The position numbers and the translations under genes were made by a program. DNA of 49,428 nucleotides from Cerioporus squamosus (lineage: Eukaryota > Basidiomycota > Agaricomycetes > Polyporales > Polyporaceae), in the NCBI GenBank assembly GCA_022592435.1, contig JABYQS010000234.1, positions 1 through 49,428 of the forward strand, given 5' to 3'. Positions 10,401 to 20,400 of the stretch are shown piece by piece (the stretch's first letter is position 1; each line of letters starts with the position of its first letter). Below the pieces are notes generated by a model that worked only from the letters and a program-made list of their open reading frames with translations, ran no database searches and was not told the DNA's origin.

Positions 10401-13239
10401 GAGGCGAAGACAGTCCACTGGGTCTTGCTGTCTTGTCCCTTGTACATATGGACGAGGGCATCGAGAGTGAAACCTTCGAACGCAATCTCTCCGCCGAGTG
10501 CGACACCAGAGCCATCTGCGCCCTTGAGGAGAGTGACCTCGCCAAACACCTTCTTCAGTTCAACCTCACCAAAGGAGATCGCATCGCTGCTGGTGATGTC
10601 TCCTCGGATCGTAACGCCAGTGGCGGAGATGACAAGAGTAGCATCTGCGGCAGTGTGACCTTCGATCTCCACGTCTTGAAGGTTGATTGTGAGGCCTGTG
10701 CCCGACGCAACAACAATAGATGCAGAGCCAATCTTCACGTTGATGTCGGGCATAGCGAGGGATGCGCCTGTAAGCGCCTCGAAGATGTCGAATACAGAGG
10801 TGAGGTCGAAGTCGCTGAACACTGCAGAGAGCGAGAATGCTCCGCCAGCTGCATAGGAGCCAGAGAAGACCGCGCTGGTGAACCTGTTCTGGAATGTCGC
10901 AGAGACCTGGAAGTCGAAGGTCTTCATAGGCGAGCTGATCAAGATGTCCGACGTGAAGGAGACATCGTTCAGCTGCCTCAGAGTCAGCTCCAGCTCCAGA
11001 GAGATGAACTGACGGGTACTTACCACGAGCCCCTTGATGCCCAAGGGGTCCTTCCAGATATTGCGTTTGAGATCAGCACAGAGCTGAATGAGTCCTCCGA
11101 TTTCGCAGATGCGGTAGTCCAGCTCGAGCGGGGTGATCGAGCCAGGCACAGAGACAGCGAGGGTTCCAAACACTCCGAAGCCGAACTCAATGACTGAGTG
11201 CAACTGGGGCTCCATCTCCATACTTCGTATACCGAGCAGCTCCGCACCGATGGATGTCAGCGTCAGCCCGTCGCAAATCTTCACCTGAAGACCCGGGATT
11301 GTCCCCGAGAGCGTGAAGCTCGACAGCTTCAGTGCTGTGTTCCAGTCCTGCCTGAAACCCAATCCCGCATCCAGATGCAACGTTGGCTCCTGCACATTCA
11401 GCACCGTCCTCAGGATGTCGTAAAGCGCACAGTTTGGGCTTTTTGCTCGGAGGCATGGCCGCCTTGTCAGCGTGCTCCTTTACGAAACCACGTAGGATGC
11501 TGTCGTCGAGTCGAGCTTCGACACGGGATGGGAGGTAGCGGCTGAACGGGTCGTACTTGGTCTTGCAGACGAAATTGATGTTCTATTCAGAAAGCATCAG
11601 CGAACGGACGTCAACTAGATGCACCAGCTTACCCAATCTCTGTATTGCATGGTGAACTGATACTCGAGGGTCATGCAGAGCCACAAGAGGCTACCCTTGT
11701 CCGCATTGCGCTGTGCCTCCACCCAAGACGGTATAGCGACAGTGTTATAAGTCCCATTGATCATCCGGCGTCGGACGTTCCCTTTGACAATGTTCCAAGT
11801 GACAAGTGTCCCACCGCCAGAGTCGACACACAGGGTGGCAAGCTCAGACGCAGTGTTCTCGCCCCGGATCATATCTGTGTTGCACTCCCCGGTACCAAAG
11901 ACAAGGTTCGCGCGGGCCTGAGACGTTTTATAGTCTGCCTTCGTGCCGAGGCCCCCGAAGTGGAATGCGCTACGATGAAGCCACTGAGACAGGCTGGTGA
12001 TGAGCGTGGGGCGTTAAGACAAAGATAACAGGACCTACTTCGGCATCGGAGGGCTTGCGGGACTGGTCGAGTGTGCTCTGGGGCCACAGCATCCCCGCTA
12101 TCTAAACGATATGTCAAGGGCGTACTCGAATGACATCACAAAGAAGTTGCAACCTACCTCCGTTGCGCTCACGTCACCCATCACAGTTTTCTGCGAGGTG
12201 GCCATACGACGCGTGTCTTTTGCAGATTGAATCTTGTCCGTGGTGATCAGTGTCGAAGTCTGGAGGCCATCGCCGGCACCCACAGCCTTCTTCAGTTTCT
12301 TGTCGACTGCGAGAGCGGCATCAACATCGGTGGGCCACGGCCGGGCAATCGGATCCGTTCCAAGACGCCCTTTGAAGACCTGCGCAAAGTTCTCTGCGGA
12401 GATCCAGGTATGGTAGAAGCCGAAGAAGGAGGAACTCAGGAGGGTAAGGCTTGCCTGAGCGGTCTTGTAGGGGAGGACACGGTAGGCATACTTCGGCACA
12501 TCCTCGCCGCTCATGATGGCCGTGACATAGGTCGTGAGCTCTGCGAGCGAAAGCAACTCCTCGTCCTCGGACGGAGTGAACACGAGTTCGAACCCAGTGA
12601 AAGACGCGGGCTGCACGAAGCGGGTGCAGACGTTGAATGATGAGGTCGCTTTACCAGCCGACTGATATATGGCCGCCCACGACACCTTCATCCTGACAGC
12701 CCACGCATCAGCAGTCTCTCCTTTCTTGACGCTGAGCACGTAGTTGCGCTGGAGCGAAACCGGCTGCCCGTTGGAGGTCCAGATGGGGAAGAGAGCCGTG
12801 TCACCGCTTTCAACCCTCGCAAAGTCGGCCTTGAGGGCTTGGTCATTGAACCGGTTCTTGAAGTCTCCCTCCCGCATGTACTGGTTGCTGCTGTCCTTTC
12901 CAAGGAAGACATACCGGTATCCGTCGTCAGGAGCATTGTCGGCTGTCTTTCCAACGGGAATTCCCTGTAACGACCTAGGTAAGCAGTAATATTGAGATAC
13001 CCATGAAAACCTTGACATACACGATATATGGATATGGTGTAGGACACGTCAGTCATCTCGTCGCCGTCGACATAGTTCGGGCACGTATAGAAAGCGCCTT
13101 CGTCGTCGGGGTCAAGGACGGTGAAGCGATCGTACTTCGGAAGTCGTGCAGAGGCCACTGTGAGTTGGTGGATACCGATTCGCTTCACTGTCACGACCTC
13201 GCTTATATGTTCCGCCAGATGTACGTGCGCGTCGGACAT
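7444..13239 (-). CDS. Very large unrecognised protein with beta-rich body and Ala-rich coiled-coil tail
   Basis: Twelve exons were assembled by phase: 13239–13021, 12964–12158, 12101–12039, 11983–11633, 11582–11492, 11445–9798, 9745–9666, 9607–9153, 9095–8853, 8799–8653, 8583–8415 and 8357–7444. Introns are 42–58 nt. Residues 1–480 are a globular N-terminal region. Residues about 480–1240 are rich in alternating hydrophobic strands with many Gly turns (for example FGFGVFGTLAVSVPGS). Residues about 1290 onward are Ala/Lys/Gln-rich coiled coil (SLQSAKAAVDKK, QAALQKANNDRAAALNDAQQ), ending in another globular stretch. No signal peptide or membrane span is evident. Two doubts remain. The exon-10 donor at 8652/8653 reads AAC-TAAGTA, so a stop replaces the expected GTAAGT; if used, the protein ends at about 1368 instead of 1728 residues. 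The 46-nt intron 11446–11491 also has an alternative. Function unknown. Confidence 0.75.
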
Positions 13240-15590
13240 CCTGTGGCCGCTCGTCTCAGTGGCGTGGCTAGACCATAGTATATCCTGCGCGCCATTGCAA
13301 TTGACACGTTGATGAGCATCCGGTCAAACACTGCGTGTACAGCGGGGTTAGATGGTTCTGCATGGCAATAATGCCGTCAGAATATTGGAATAGGAATACC
13401 CTGTGCTTGGATGAACCATGGACAAGCGACGTCGAGAGGCGTCCGCAGCCACGGAGTAGATGCCCGCTACTCGCGACCAGGGCGCAAAAGCGGACCCCGT
13501 GGTTAGAGCGATGATGAGACCGTGCCGGAAGCATCGCACGCTGAGCGTTGAGTAGGAAGGTTCTGACCTGGCCCGAACTCGAATCATAGCACAGATTGAC
13601 ATCGGAACACCGGTGAAACCGGTACTTGTGTCATATTGTGCTCAACAGGACGGGAAGATTGACGTGGTCGCGGATGCCGACCTAGCACCGGACACAATGG
13701 CCACCACGGGAGCTGTGGCGAAACACCCATTTTGGGAGCCTGTGACACAAACCTGGAGGGGGTGAAACAGGGTGAGCTGAACGCCACCCAGATATTAGCG
13801 GGCGGATGGCGAAAGAACAGATCAGGAGCATACCTATCGCCGGTTGTCAACCGTTCGGAATGCTTCGCGGTGGGCAGTACCACTCCAGGTTCTCTGTGAA
13901 GAACTCTGGCGTGTCAGACAGACCTGGAGCCGTTGAACCGCGGTGCAAGTATACCCATTGACTGACCTGTTCACCGGTCGATGTACTGAGCTACTGTTGA
14001 TGACGGCTTCGCGAGGAGTACGACGACCAATGCGAGATAGCTCGGAAGGACAGGTGACTTAAGTGGGTGGCAGAGCGTTGGACAGGACTGTGCGGCCGAG
14101 GCAAACGAGCTGGATCATGTCAGTCAAGCCGCCTTTGTCGTGTCCCCTAACGTAGAAGCTGTCTTTTAGGGGCACACTAGATGTCTCGTTCAATACACTG
14201 AGGCGGCCAAGGGCAACGAACATACCTCGCATATGCCGTGACCCGTCCAGACCTGCTAAATGGCAGTACTCCTCAGAACGACCTTCCCGCCACCGGTCTC
14301 ACAGTCACTGCCTATTCCTGCAGAACGTAGCCAGAATAGGACTAGATGAGAACGGGAGTAATCTCGCCTTTCAGTAGGTGGGCGGCGTCCTCTTTCCACG
14401 CTCCTCCACACACTCGTCGCTTGTGCATCGGATGCCGGCCTCTGGACTACTGAGCTGGTTGATTGCAGTGCATTGAGATTGAACTTGTTACTTCGTGCTC
14501 TAAAGGCTAGATACGACACGCTGTGAGCAGACAATGAAGCACATGAGCATCCCACAAACCTCTACAATTCTATCCGAGTTCGAAGCTAACACATGATACG
14601 TAGCTTCGAGGTGGAGACTGGGGACGAGGGGTGCTCGAGGGGTGCTGCCAAGACATGCACGTCATCAATTAAGGGCTGATACAACTTTCGTAGTGTCCAC
14701 GTCATGAAAAGTCGCATCAACACTCACCAACGCAACTCATGAACGAGATGTACTCGTGCAGAACTCCTTCACTTGCAAGCAGTAGTTTCGTCAAGATGGT
14801 ACCCGCGGCCGTGTCTCGCTATTCCTCGAAAGATACTGGAGGCAATGTCAGCTTCGGAAGTGTGAAGGGGCAGGAGGCGTTTGCTCAGAGAATATGGGCA
14901 TAAAAAGAGAATGGAGATGTCGACCTGGTGCGCTCTCATAGCAACGCGTATCGTTTGACAGAAGAATGTATTTCATTTCAAATGTATGCCCACGACACGG
15001 TCGTTCAATACTTCCTCAAAGCCTGCAGGTGAAGTGGAAGCAGCTAACTCACAAGCTGGAGTTGAACCGCACTTACCCTTCTTACGTTACTCCTTCCTCT
15101 CTTCCCCTCGCCGTCTGACTGAGTATGTCTATCGCAGACTAACATCTGTGCATCCTTGCAGGCGCCGTTCATGTGCAAACAGAGCTGATAGAAGAGTAGA
15201 GCTTTGAGGAGGAGGAGGTGATAGACGAGGAAGAGATATTCAGGCGCTTCAGAATCGGACTGTGGTGGGACCGTGTGAACTGAGTACCTCCGACTCCGGT
15301 CCAGGCCGAATGCTTCTCTCTTAACCACTTCCAGTCTTCCACTTGGCCGAACAAAACCATGCATACCGCTAGGAAGTGCATTGACTATCTGTGTGGCGTG
15401 CTAGATTTTTCGACAGGTACTTGCAGGCGTGCACCTCTCAGGTAGGTACACAGCGCTCTCAACGAGTCGACAAAGAAGAGGGATTGCAGCGAAGCAGACA
15501 GGGCGGCACCTGGTATAGTCTAGCCCCGGCGCGCAGGCCTGAACATCGGCTGCACAACTGTCTGAAACTGTTGAGCCTGGAGCATTGGAA
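13240..15590. other. 2.3-kb region without a recognisable gene
   Basis: Short open frames occur on both strands but none has family features, consistent introns or a plausible start context. I saw no tRNA, no long inverted repeat and no tandem repeat. It is possibly old decayed DNA; the proximal 200 bases presumably hold the promoter of the minus-strand gene starting at 13239. Confidence 0.5.
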
Positions 15591-16289
15591 CTGCGAAGGT
15601 GACATTTCTCCAGAGGGAGTGTGCTCCGCTTCAAGGTGACGTACGATCCTGCCGGGACGCTCCATTTCTCCTCTGCAGCCGGGATCGCATTCGGGCTGTA
15701 ACCCATGATGGCCGCCTCCCACGGCGGAAGGGGCCCTTGCATCATGAAGACACCCCGGCATGTTCGCGGTCACCGGCCAGAGCGAGGAGCCTTGGGGAAG
15801 GTTGTCAGCGGTCTCCCGACGTACATCTTAGAAGTCGAGACAGAATTGCCCGTATGGGCCCATGCCGCCGTCCCAGATGCGGACAACGCGGTCACTCTTC
15901 GGGATGGGGACGGTCCATGTGTTCTTGTCGGGCGTAGGGTTCATCTGCAGGGAGGAACATGATATGTGGGTGTGGTGGTGAGGACGCGAACACTTGAGAA
16001 CAGGCTCACCCCAATGATGCACATACCCGGACCCTGCGAGCCCAGCTTGTATTGCACTGCCTGATTCAAGTGTTCAGTGTATATGTCTACGTTGGCGTCG
16101 GTGGCGCCGATCATCTTCATCTTGTCCTTCAGTTCGGCCTCGCTCATCGGGTTGTGGCCCGGGACTTTGCACATGATGTATAGTACTCGTCGGCCTTGTA
16201 GGATATGGTAGGAGGCACTTCAATTTGCGACAAAAATCCAGCAAGCTGCAACTCGAACTGATAACCGCTCGGGGCGGCAGCCTCATTTG
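15590..16289 (-). pseudogene. Decayed unrecognised gene
   Basis: In order on the minus strand: GYQFELQLAGFLSQIEVPP, KADEYY, a 1-nt frameshift near 16180, IMCKVPGHNPMSEAELKDKM, then NVDIYTEHLNQAVQYKLG, and CIIG at an intron donor. The intron (GTGAGC…CTGCAG, about 70 nt, near 15955–16020) splices to MNPTPDKNTWTVPIPKSD, followed by IWDGGMGPYGQFCLDF and an in-frame TAA. The same frame continues with DVRRETADNLPQGSSLWPV. A second frameshift leads to FMMQGPLPPWEAAIMGYSP and AEEKWSVPAGSYVTLK. The intron shows it was once a spliced gene. No start codon is found, because a 509-bp element sits at its 5' edge (16298). Family not recognised. Confidence 0.6.
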
Positions 16290-16297
16290 AGGACGAC

Positions 16298-16331
16298 AGG
16301 ACCCCCGAATGCGCGCTTAGAGCTTATATCC
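16298..16331 (+). repeat. Left terminal inverted repeat
   Basis: 34 bp, complementary to 16773–16806 with one mismatch (T against C near the inner end, before ATATCC). Confidence 0.85.
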
Positions 16332-16339
16332 AGGCCGGA

Positions 16340-16772
16340 GCAATTTTGGCCATTTTCGGGGGTCCCCCGGAGGGCCAATTTTCGGGGTTTCGCCTATAAC
16401 ATCGGTCGGGGACGGTCATATTCGGGGTTTCCCAGGATATAACATCCAAGCGCCCTCTCGGGCGCTTGCTCAAATCGGCGGTCGGCTGGTGCTCAGAAAA
16501 GGTATCTCGGTGTCCCCACTGAAGGTGGATGTCGGACGACTTCCGAAGGCGTTCAGTATCGGTACCTGAATTGGTATCTGCGGTGTGGTAAACTTCCGAT
16601 TCTGATCCGGCCCTGGGAGGACAGGCCGAGGGTATACTTTTCGGGGGTCCGGGATACAACCAGGCTCGCCGAGGTCCATATTCGGGGCTATGACATACGG
16701 CCTTCAGACCCACATTTTCGGGGATCGGCATATAACTTTCCGGGCCCTCCGGGCCCATTTTCGGGGATTCCG
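16340..16772 (+). repeat. Degenerate iterated TTTTCGGGG / GATATAAC motif
   Basis: The motifs CATTTTCGGGG, ATATTCGGGG and CTTTTCGGGG recur about every 40–70 bases. Each is often followed 10–15 bases later by GATATAAC or a close variant. All copies are in the same orientation inside the inverted-repeat element. Iterated subterminal motifs of this kind bind transposase in some hAT elements; here that is inference. Confidence 0.6.
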
Positions 16773-16806
16773 GGATATGAGCTCTAAGCGCGCATTCGGG
16801 GGTCCT
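16773..16806 (-). repeat. Right terminal inverted repeat
   Basis: 34 bp, the inverted partner of 16298–16331, followed directly by the second AGGACGAC copy. Confidence 0.85.
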
Positions 16807-16814
16807 AGGACGAC

Positions 16815-17415
16815 GGAGTGCTGTGAGGCTATGGGATCCGGATTCCGGATGGTCTGAGCTGAGTGTGGTGCTAAAATGCCAGAAGTCATGCAGAAACTCA
16901 CGAACGACATACACAAGAGAACAAAGGAATCGGAGGAGACGAGAAGTTTGGGTGGTGGTGGTTGCAGAGTTCAACTTCAAGACACGACGTGCGGACAAAA
17001 ATTCCAGAGGCCAGGAAATGCATGGGAAATGTTGAGGAGGTCTATCATTTTCTTTGTTTTCGTGGGCGCTTAGACCAAAAAGCCAGGAAATGAAGGACTC
17101 CCCATGCATTTCCGAAGCATGTCCTGACCTTTGGAATCTGCACTCGCACGTCGTGAGATGTAACGCGCGGACTCCCGAACGTGTCGCGATCGCGACTCGG
17201 GACTCGCGTCGCAGGTGCTTTGGCCACGTGATCGCGATGCAGGACGTGGCAGTAGCGAGCGCCTGTGTCTCACCGTCTGTCCTCTGGCACTGCGCTTCTC
17301 CTACTTCTCCTCCTCCTCGTCCTCGACGCTATCGACTTGTTCCACGCTGCTTTCTACCTCACACTGGGCTGGAGTAACATAACTATTGGCTACTCAGATC
17401 TTGCCGGCCTGCTTT
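16815..17415. other. Upstream region of the glucosyltransferase gene
   Basis: No gene is seen. On the minus strand the first 100 bases may be the former 5' part of the pseudogene at 15590–16289, now separated from it by the 509-bp element. A pyrimidine-rich tract (about 17295–17340, CTTCTCCTCCTCCTC) lies 80–120 bp before the start codon at 17416, as is common in fungal promoters. Confidence 0.5.
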
Positions 17416-20400
17416 ATGCTCGGGGCTCTTCTAACTCTCCTCGCATGGCCTATTCTGCGTACGGAAGCCGGGAAGCCTCCCGTTAATGTGCAGTTGAGGA
17501 CATCATGGCCTAGTGTACCGGCTTTGTTGGAAGCAATGTGAGTACATTCCCTTATTGTCTCATGTGCGAGAATGAGTCGGACGGGGCGGATACGGCCGAG
17601 CGAACGAGATTGAGTTGGCACCATGACCCATGAATGTTAACGACATACGATTGCAGAGAAGCTGTCGCTATAGAAGAACCAAGGGCATTCTTCCCACTAC
17701 TAGATGTGGTCACCAACCCAGAGACACCTCCTGCATCTTCTTCCTCCCGAGACACCCACCAGCATGTCTTCGATACTGCTCTCGCGTTAGACTACTTAGC
17801 GCAGCCTGGCGCGTATGTCGCCGCAGAGATGCATGTTGCGCTGCACTCTGCCAGCCCGAAGCTCGAGGCGTTCTATCAATACTACAACGACCACCACGCA
17901 TCACGACGAGAAGATTCGGAGGCCTGTGGATCATGGGTGGACTGGTATGGCGAGGTGGTATGCGACAGGAAGACTCTCGCACGGCTTGTCGAGACGGAGT
18001 CTTTGGATGCGCCGGAGGGCAATAGTGACAACACGTATGTACATCCACTCTCCTTGCCTTGGTTGTGCCTAAGTGCTCATATCTCCAATAGAGCCTCATC
18101 GGCTACTAGCTCTCCCAAGCTGCTCCCCTTCGATCATGTCCTTCCTGACCCATCCAGAATGCTTGAGCTCCCGCCGCACACTGCAGTCCTCTACGCCAAC
18201 CTCGACTCCGGAAATTTCCGCGAGCTGCACTCGTACCTGTACGCAGCGGCTCGGTCGTCCATACCACACCTCACGTACGTATTCCGCCCCATACCAGCAG
18301 CGGATCGCGACCCCGCGGTCAGGACGTACCTCTCAGGGTATGGTGTCGCCCTAGACCTGAAGAAGACGGACTACTTGGCCGTGGACGACCGTCTGCAAGG
18401 AGGTGCCGGTGCTGCGGACGATTCCACTGCGGCCGCGCAGGCAGAGGAAGTGGACCCGATCGTCACTCTGTTGCAGCAATACCCGGTAGATGATAGCGTC
18501 GACGTCACTCTACCCCTCACAGAGCAGGAGCTCTTAGGTATGTACACCATCGTCCGCGTCTTGTATTCTGATATACTCACGCCGGATGCTAGAGATCGAC
18601 CTCCAAGCAGCGCAGCTCATCTATGACTCGGAGGACAAGCTCTCGACTCTGAAGCACCTCGCGCAGAACTTCCCGCGATACGCTGGTGCCCTCGCTCGCC
18701 GCGTCCCCGTCGACCAGGAGCTGCTCGAGGAGCTCTCTACGAACCAACCGCGCGCGCGCGGCGGGGTCAACGTCGCTTGGCTGAACGGCGTTACGCTCGA
18801 CGAGAAAGATCTGAATGCTTTCAGGTGCGAAGGTTACGCTCCGTGCCCTAAGTGATATTTTTGCCTTACGACTTGTTGGAAAACAGTCTGCTGCGTCTGC
18901 TCCGCCGCGAGCGCAACATCATGCTCTCGCTGATGTCCCTCGGCCTCTCCTCTGAGCAAGCAATCGAGCTGCTCACGCACATGACTATCGCGAAGGCGCA
19001 AAGCGAGTCTGGCGCGCTCGATGGGCTGTTTGACGCGAGCGACCGCGCCGAGGGCGGCGGCGTCATCGGGTGGCTGAACGACTTTGAGAACGACGAGCGG
19101 TATGCGCACTGGGGCGGCACCCTCAAGATCGTACGTATTCGTCCACTGGATGCATGACAAGCGAGCGGCGCTGACAGTACTCTTCGCGTTCCCCTTCGCA
19201 GATCCTGCGCCCGATGTACCCGGGTCAGTTCCCGACGTTGAAGCGCAACCTGTTCAACGTCGTGCTCGTGATGGACTTGTCGCAGCTGAGCAGCATCGAC
19301 TTCATCGCCTCGACCGTGCAGGCTCTGATCAACCGCGGGATGCCGTTCCGCTGGGGTGTAGCGCCGCTTGTCGAGACCGAAGACGGTACGTGGATCCAAT
19401 GCAGGAGCAACGACCTCTGCTGACATGCTACTTAGGTGCTCGCATGGCCAGGTTGTACTACTACTTGCTGGAGAACTTCGGGCCTACGGAGACGTTTGCG
19501 TTCTTGCACAACGTATGCAGCTCCTATGTGCCCCTTGGTGACGTGTGCTGACAAGGCAGCTAGTTGGCTCAAAGGGGCACACCACTGCAAGAGCTTTCCC
19601 CGTCGATAGAGTGGTCGCTCGTCAAGCAAGTCTTTGATGTGCTCCTGACGCGCAGGGACGACATTGCAGAAACTGTTGAGACCGACTTGGACGCGATCCT
19701 AGAGGGTACAGAAGGCGATCTTGAGAAGCAGCGCGCGTATGCGACGCGGTTGAGCACTACTCTGGAGTCAGCGCCTCAGGGACATGTGTTCTTCAACGGC
19801 AAGCACTTCGACCTGGATGATGTATGTGACTTACTCTTCCCTTCACCCGCTGTCGACCATGCTGACATCTAACGCTACTCAGACCTTCTTGCGATACCTC
19901 CAGACCGAGAGCGCCGAACACCTCCAGCACCTCCAATTGAAGGTACGTCTCTAGCGATAGCCGCTCGTCATGCCGGGACTCACTCCATGTATTCCTTCAG
20001 GTGTACAAGAACGAGCTTACGGACGAGGACGACGTGTCAAACTACTTCTACGACCTCCCGACGACCGCGAAGCGTCGCAACATGTACATCCACCCCACCC
20101 CGAAGTCCGGAAGCCTCCGTATCTTCAGTCTTCCTGACCTGATCGAACGGAACGGCCTCAAGAGCAGCGCCGGATCATTCTTGTATCCCGGTGAGTAGCC
20201 TTGAAGCTCGTCAGTCTTAACAACTTTCCGGTATTGATCGGTGATGTGCAGCCGAATCCGAGCAGGTTCCGTTGACAACGTACGTCGTGGCCGACTTCGA
20301 CAAGGAGGAAAGCCAACAGCTTGTCAAGGCCGCGCTTCTGTCTCTGGTCAGCAACCCAACCGCTGCTATCACATAGCATTGCCACTGACCTGTTGATACA

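Larger units (their letters stand above)
16298..16806. mobile_element. 509-bp inverted-repeat DNA element (MITE) with 8-bp target duplication
   Basis: Terminal inverted repeats of 34 bp (16298–16331 and 16773–16806) match at 33 positions; each begins AGGACCCCCGAATGCGCGCT reading inward. The flanks carry the perfect 8-bp direct repeat AGGACGAC (16290–16297 and 16807–16814), a target-site duplication. The interior has about eight degenerate copies of an ATTTTCGGGG…GATATAAC motif in one direction. It has no transposase coding capacity. The 8-bp duplication suggests the hAT group, but the ends do not begin with the usual CA, so the superfamily is open. It lies about 600 bp upstream of the glucosyltransferase start and at the 5' edge of the pseudogene ending at 16289. 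Confidence 0.85.

Noticed and set aside
11016..11030. A GTAAGT…CAG stretch of 15 nt inside the large minus-strand gene
   Set aside because: It is in frame and far too short for an intron; reading it as coding (VSTRQ) causes no problem.
9999..11197. Long plus-strand open frames opposite the large minus-strand gene
   Set aside because: They mirror the GC-rich third positions of the minus-strand exon and have no family features.
13240..15590. Possible RNA gene or silent gene in the empty 2.3 kb
   Set aside because: No cloverleaf, snoRNA box pair or consistent exon chain could be supported by eye.
16340..16772. CRISPR-like array
   Set aside because: The motif copies are degenerate, spacing varies and they lie inside a transposon; the genome is eukaryotic.
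16324..17109. 261-codon minus-strand open frame
   Set aside because: It runs through the inverted-repeat element and its iterated motif; the apparent protein is a translation of repeats.
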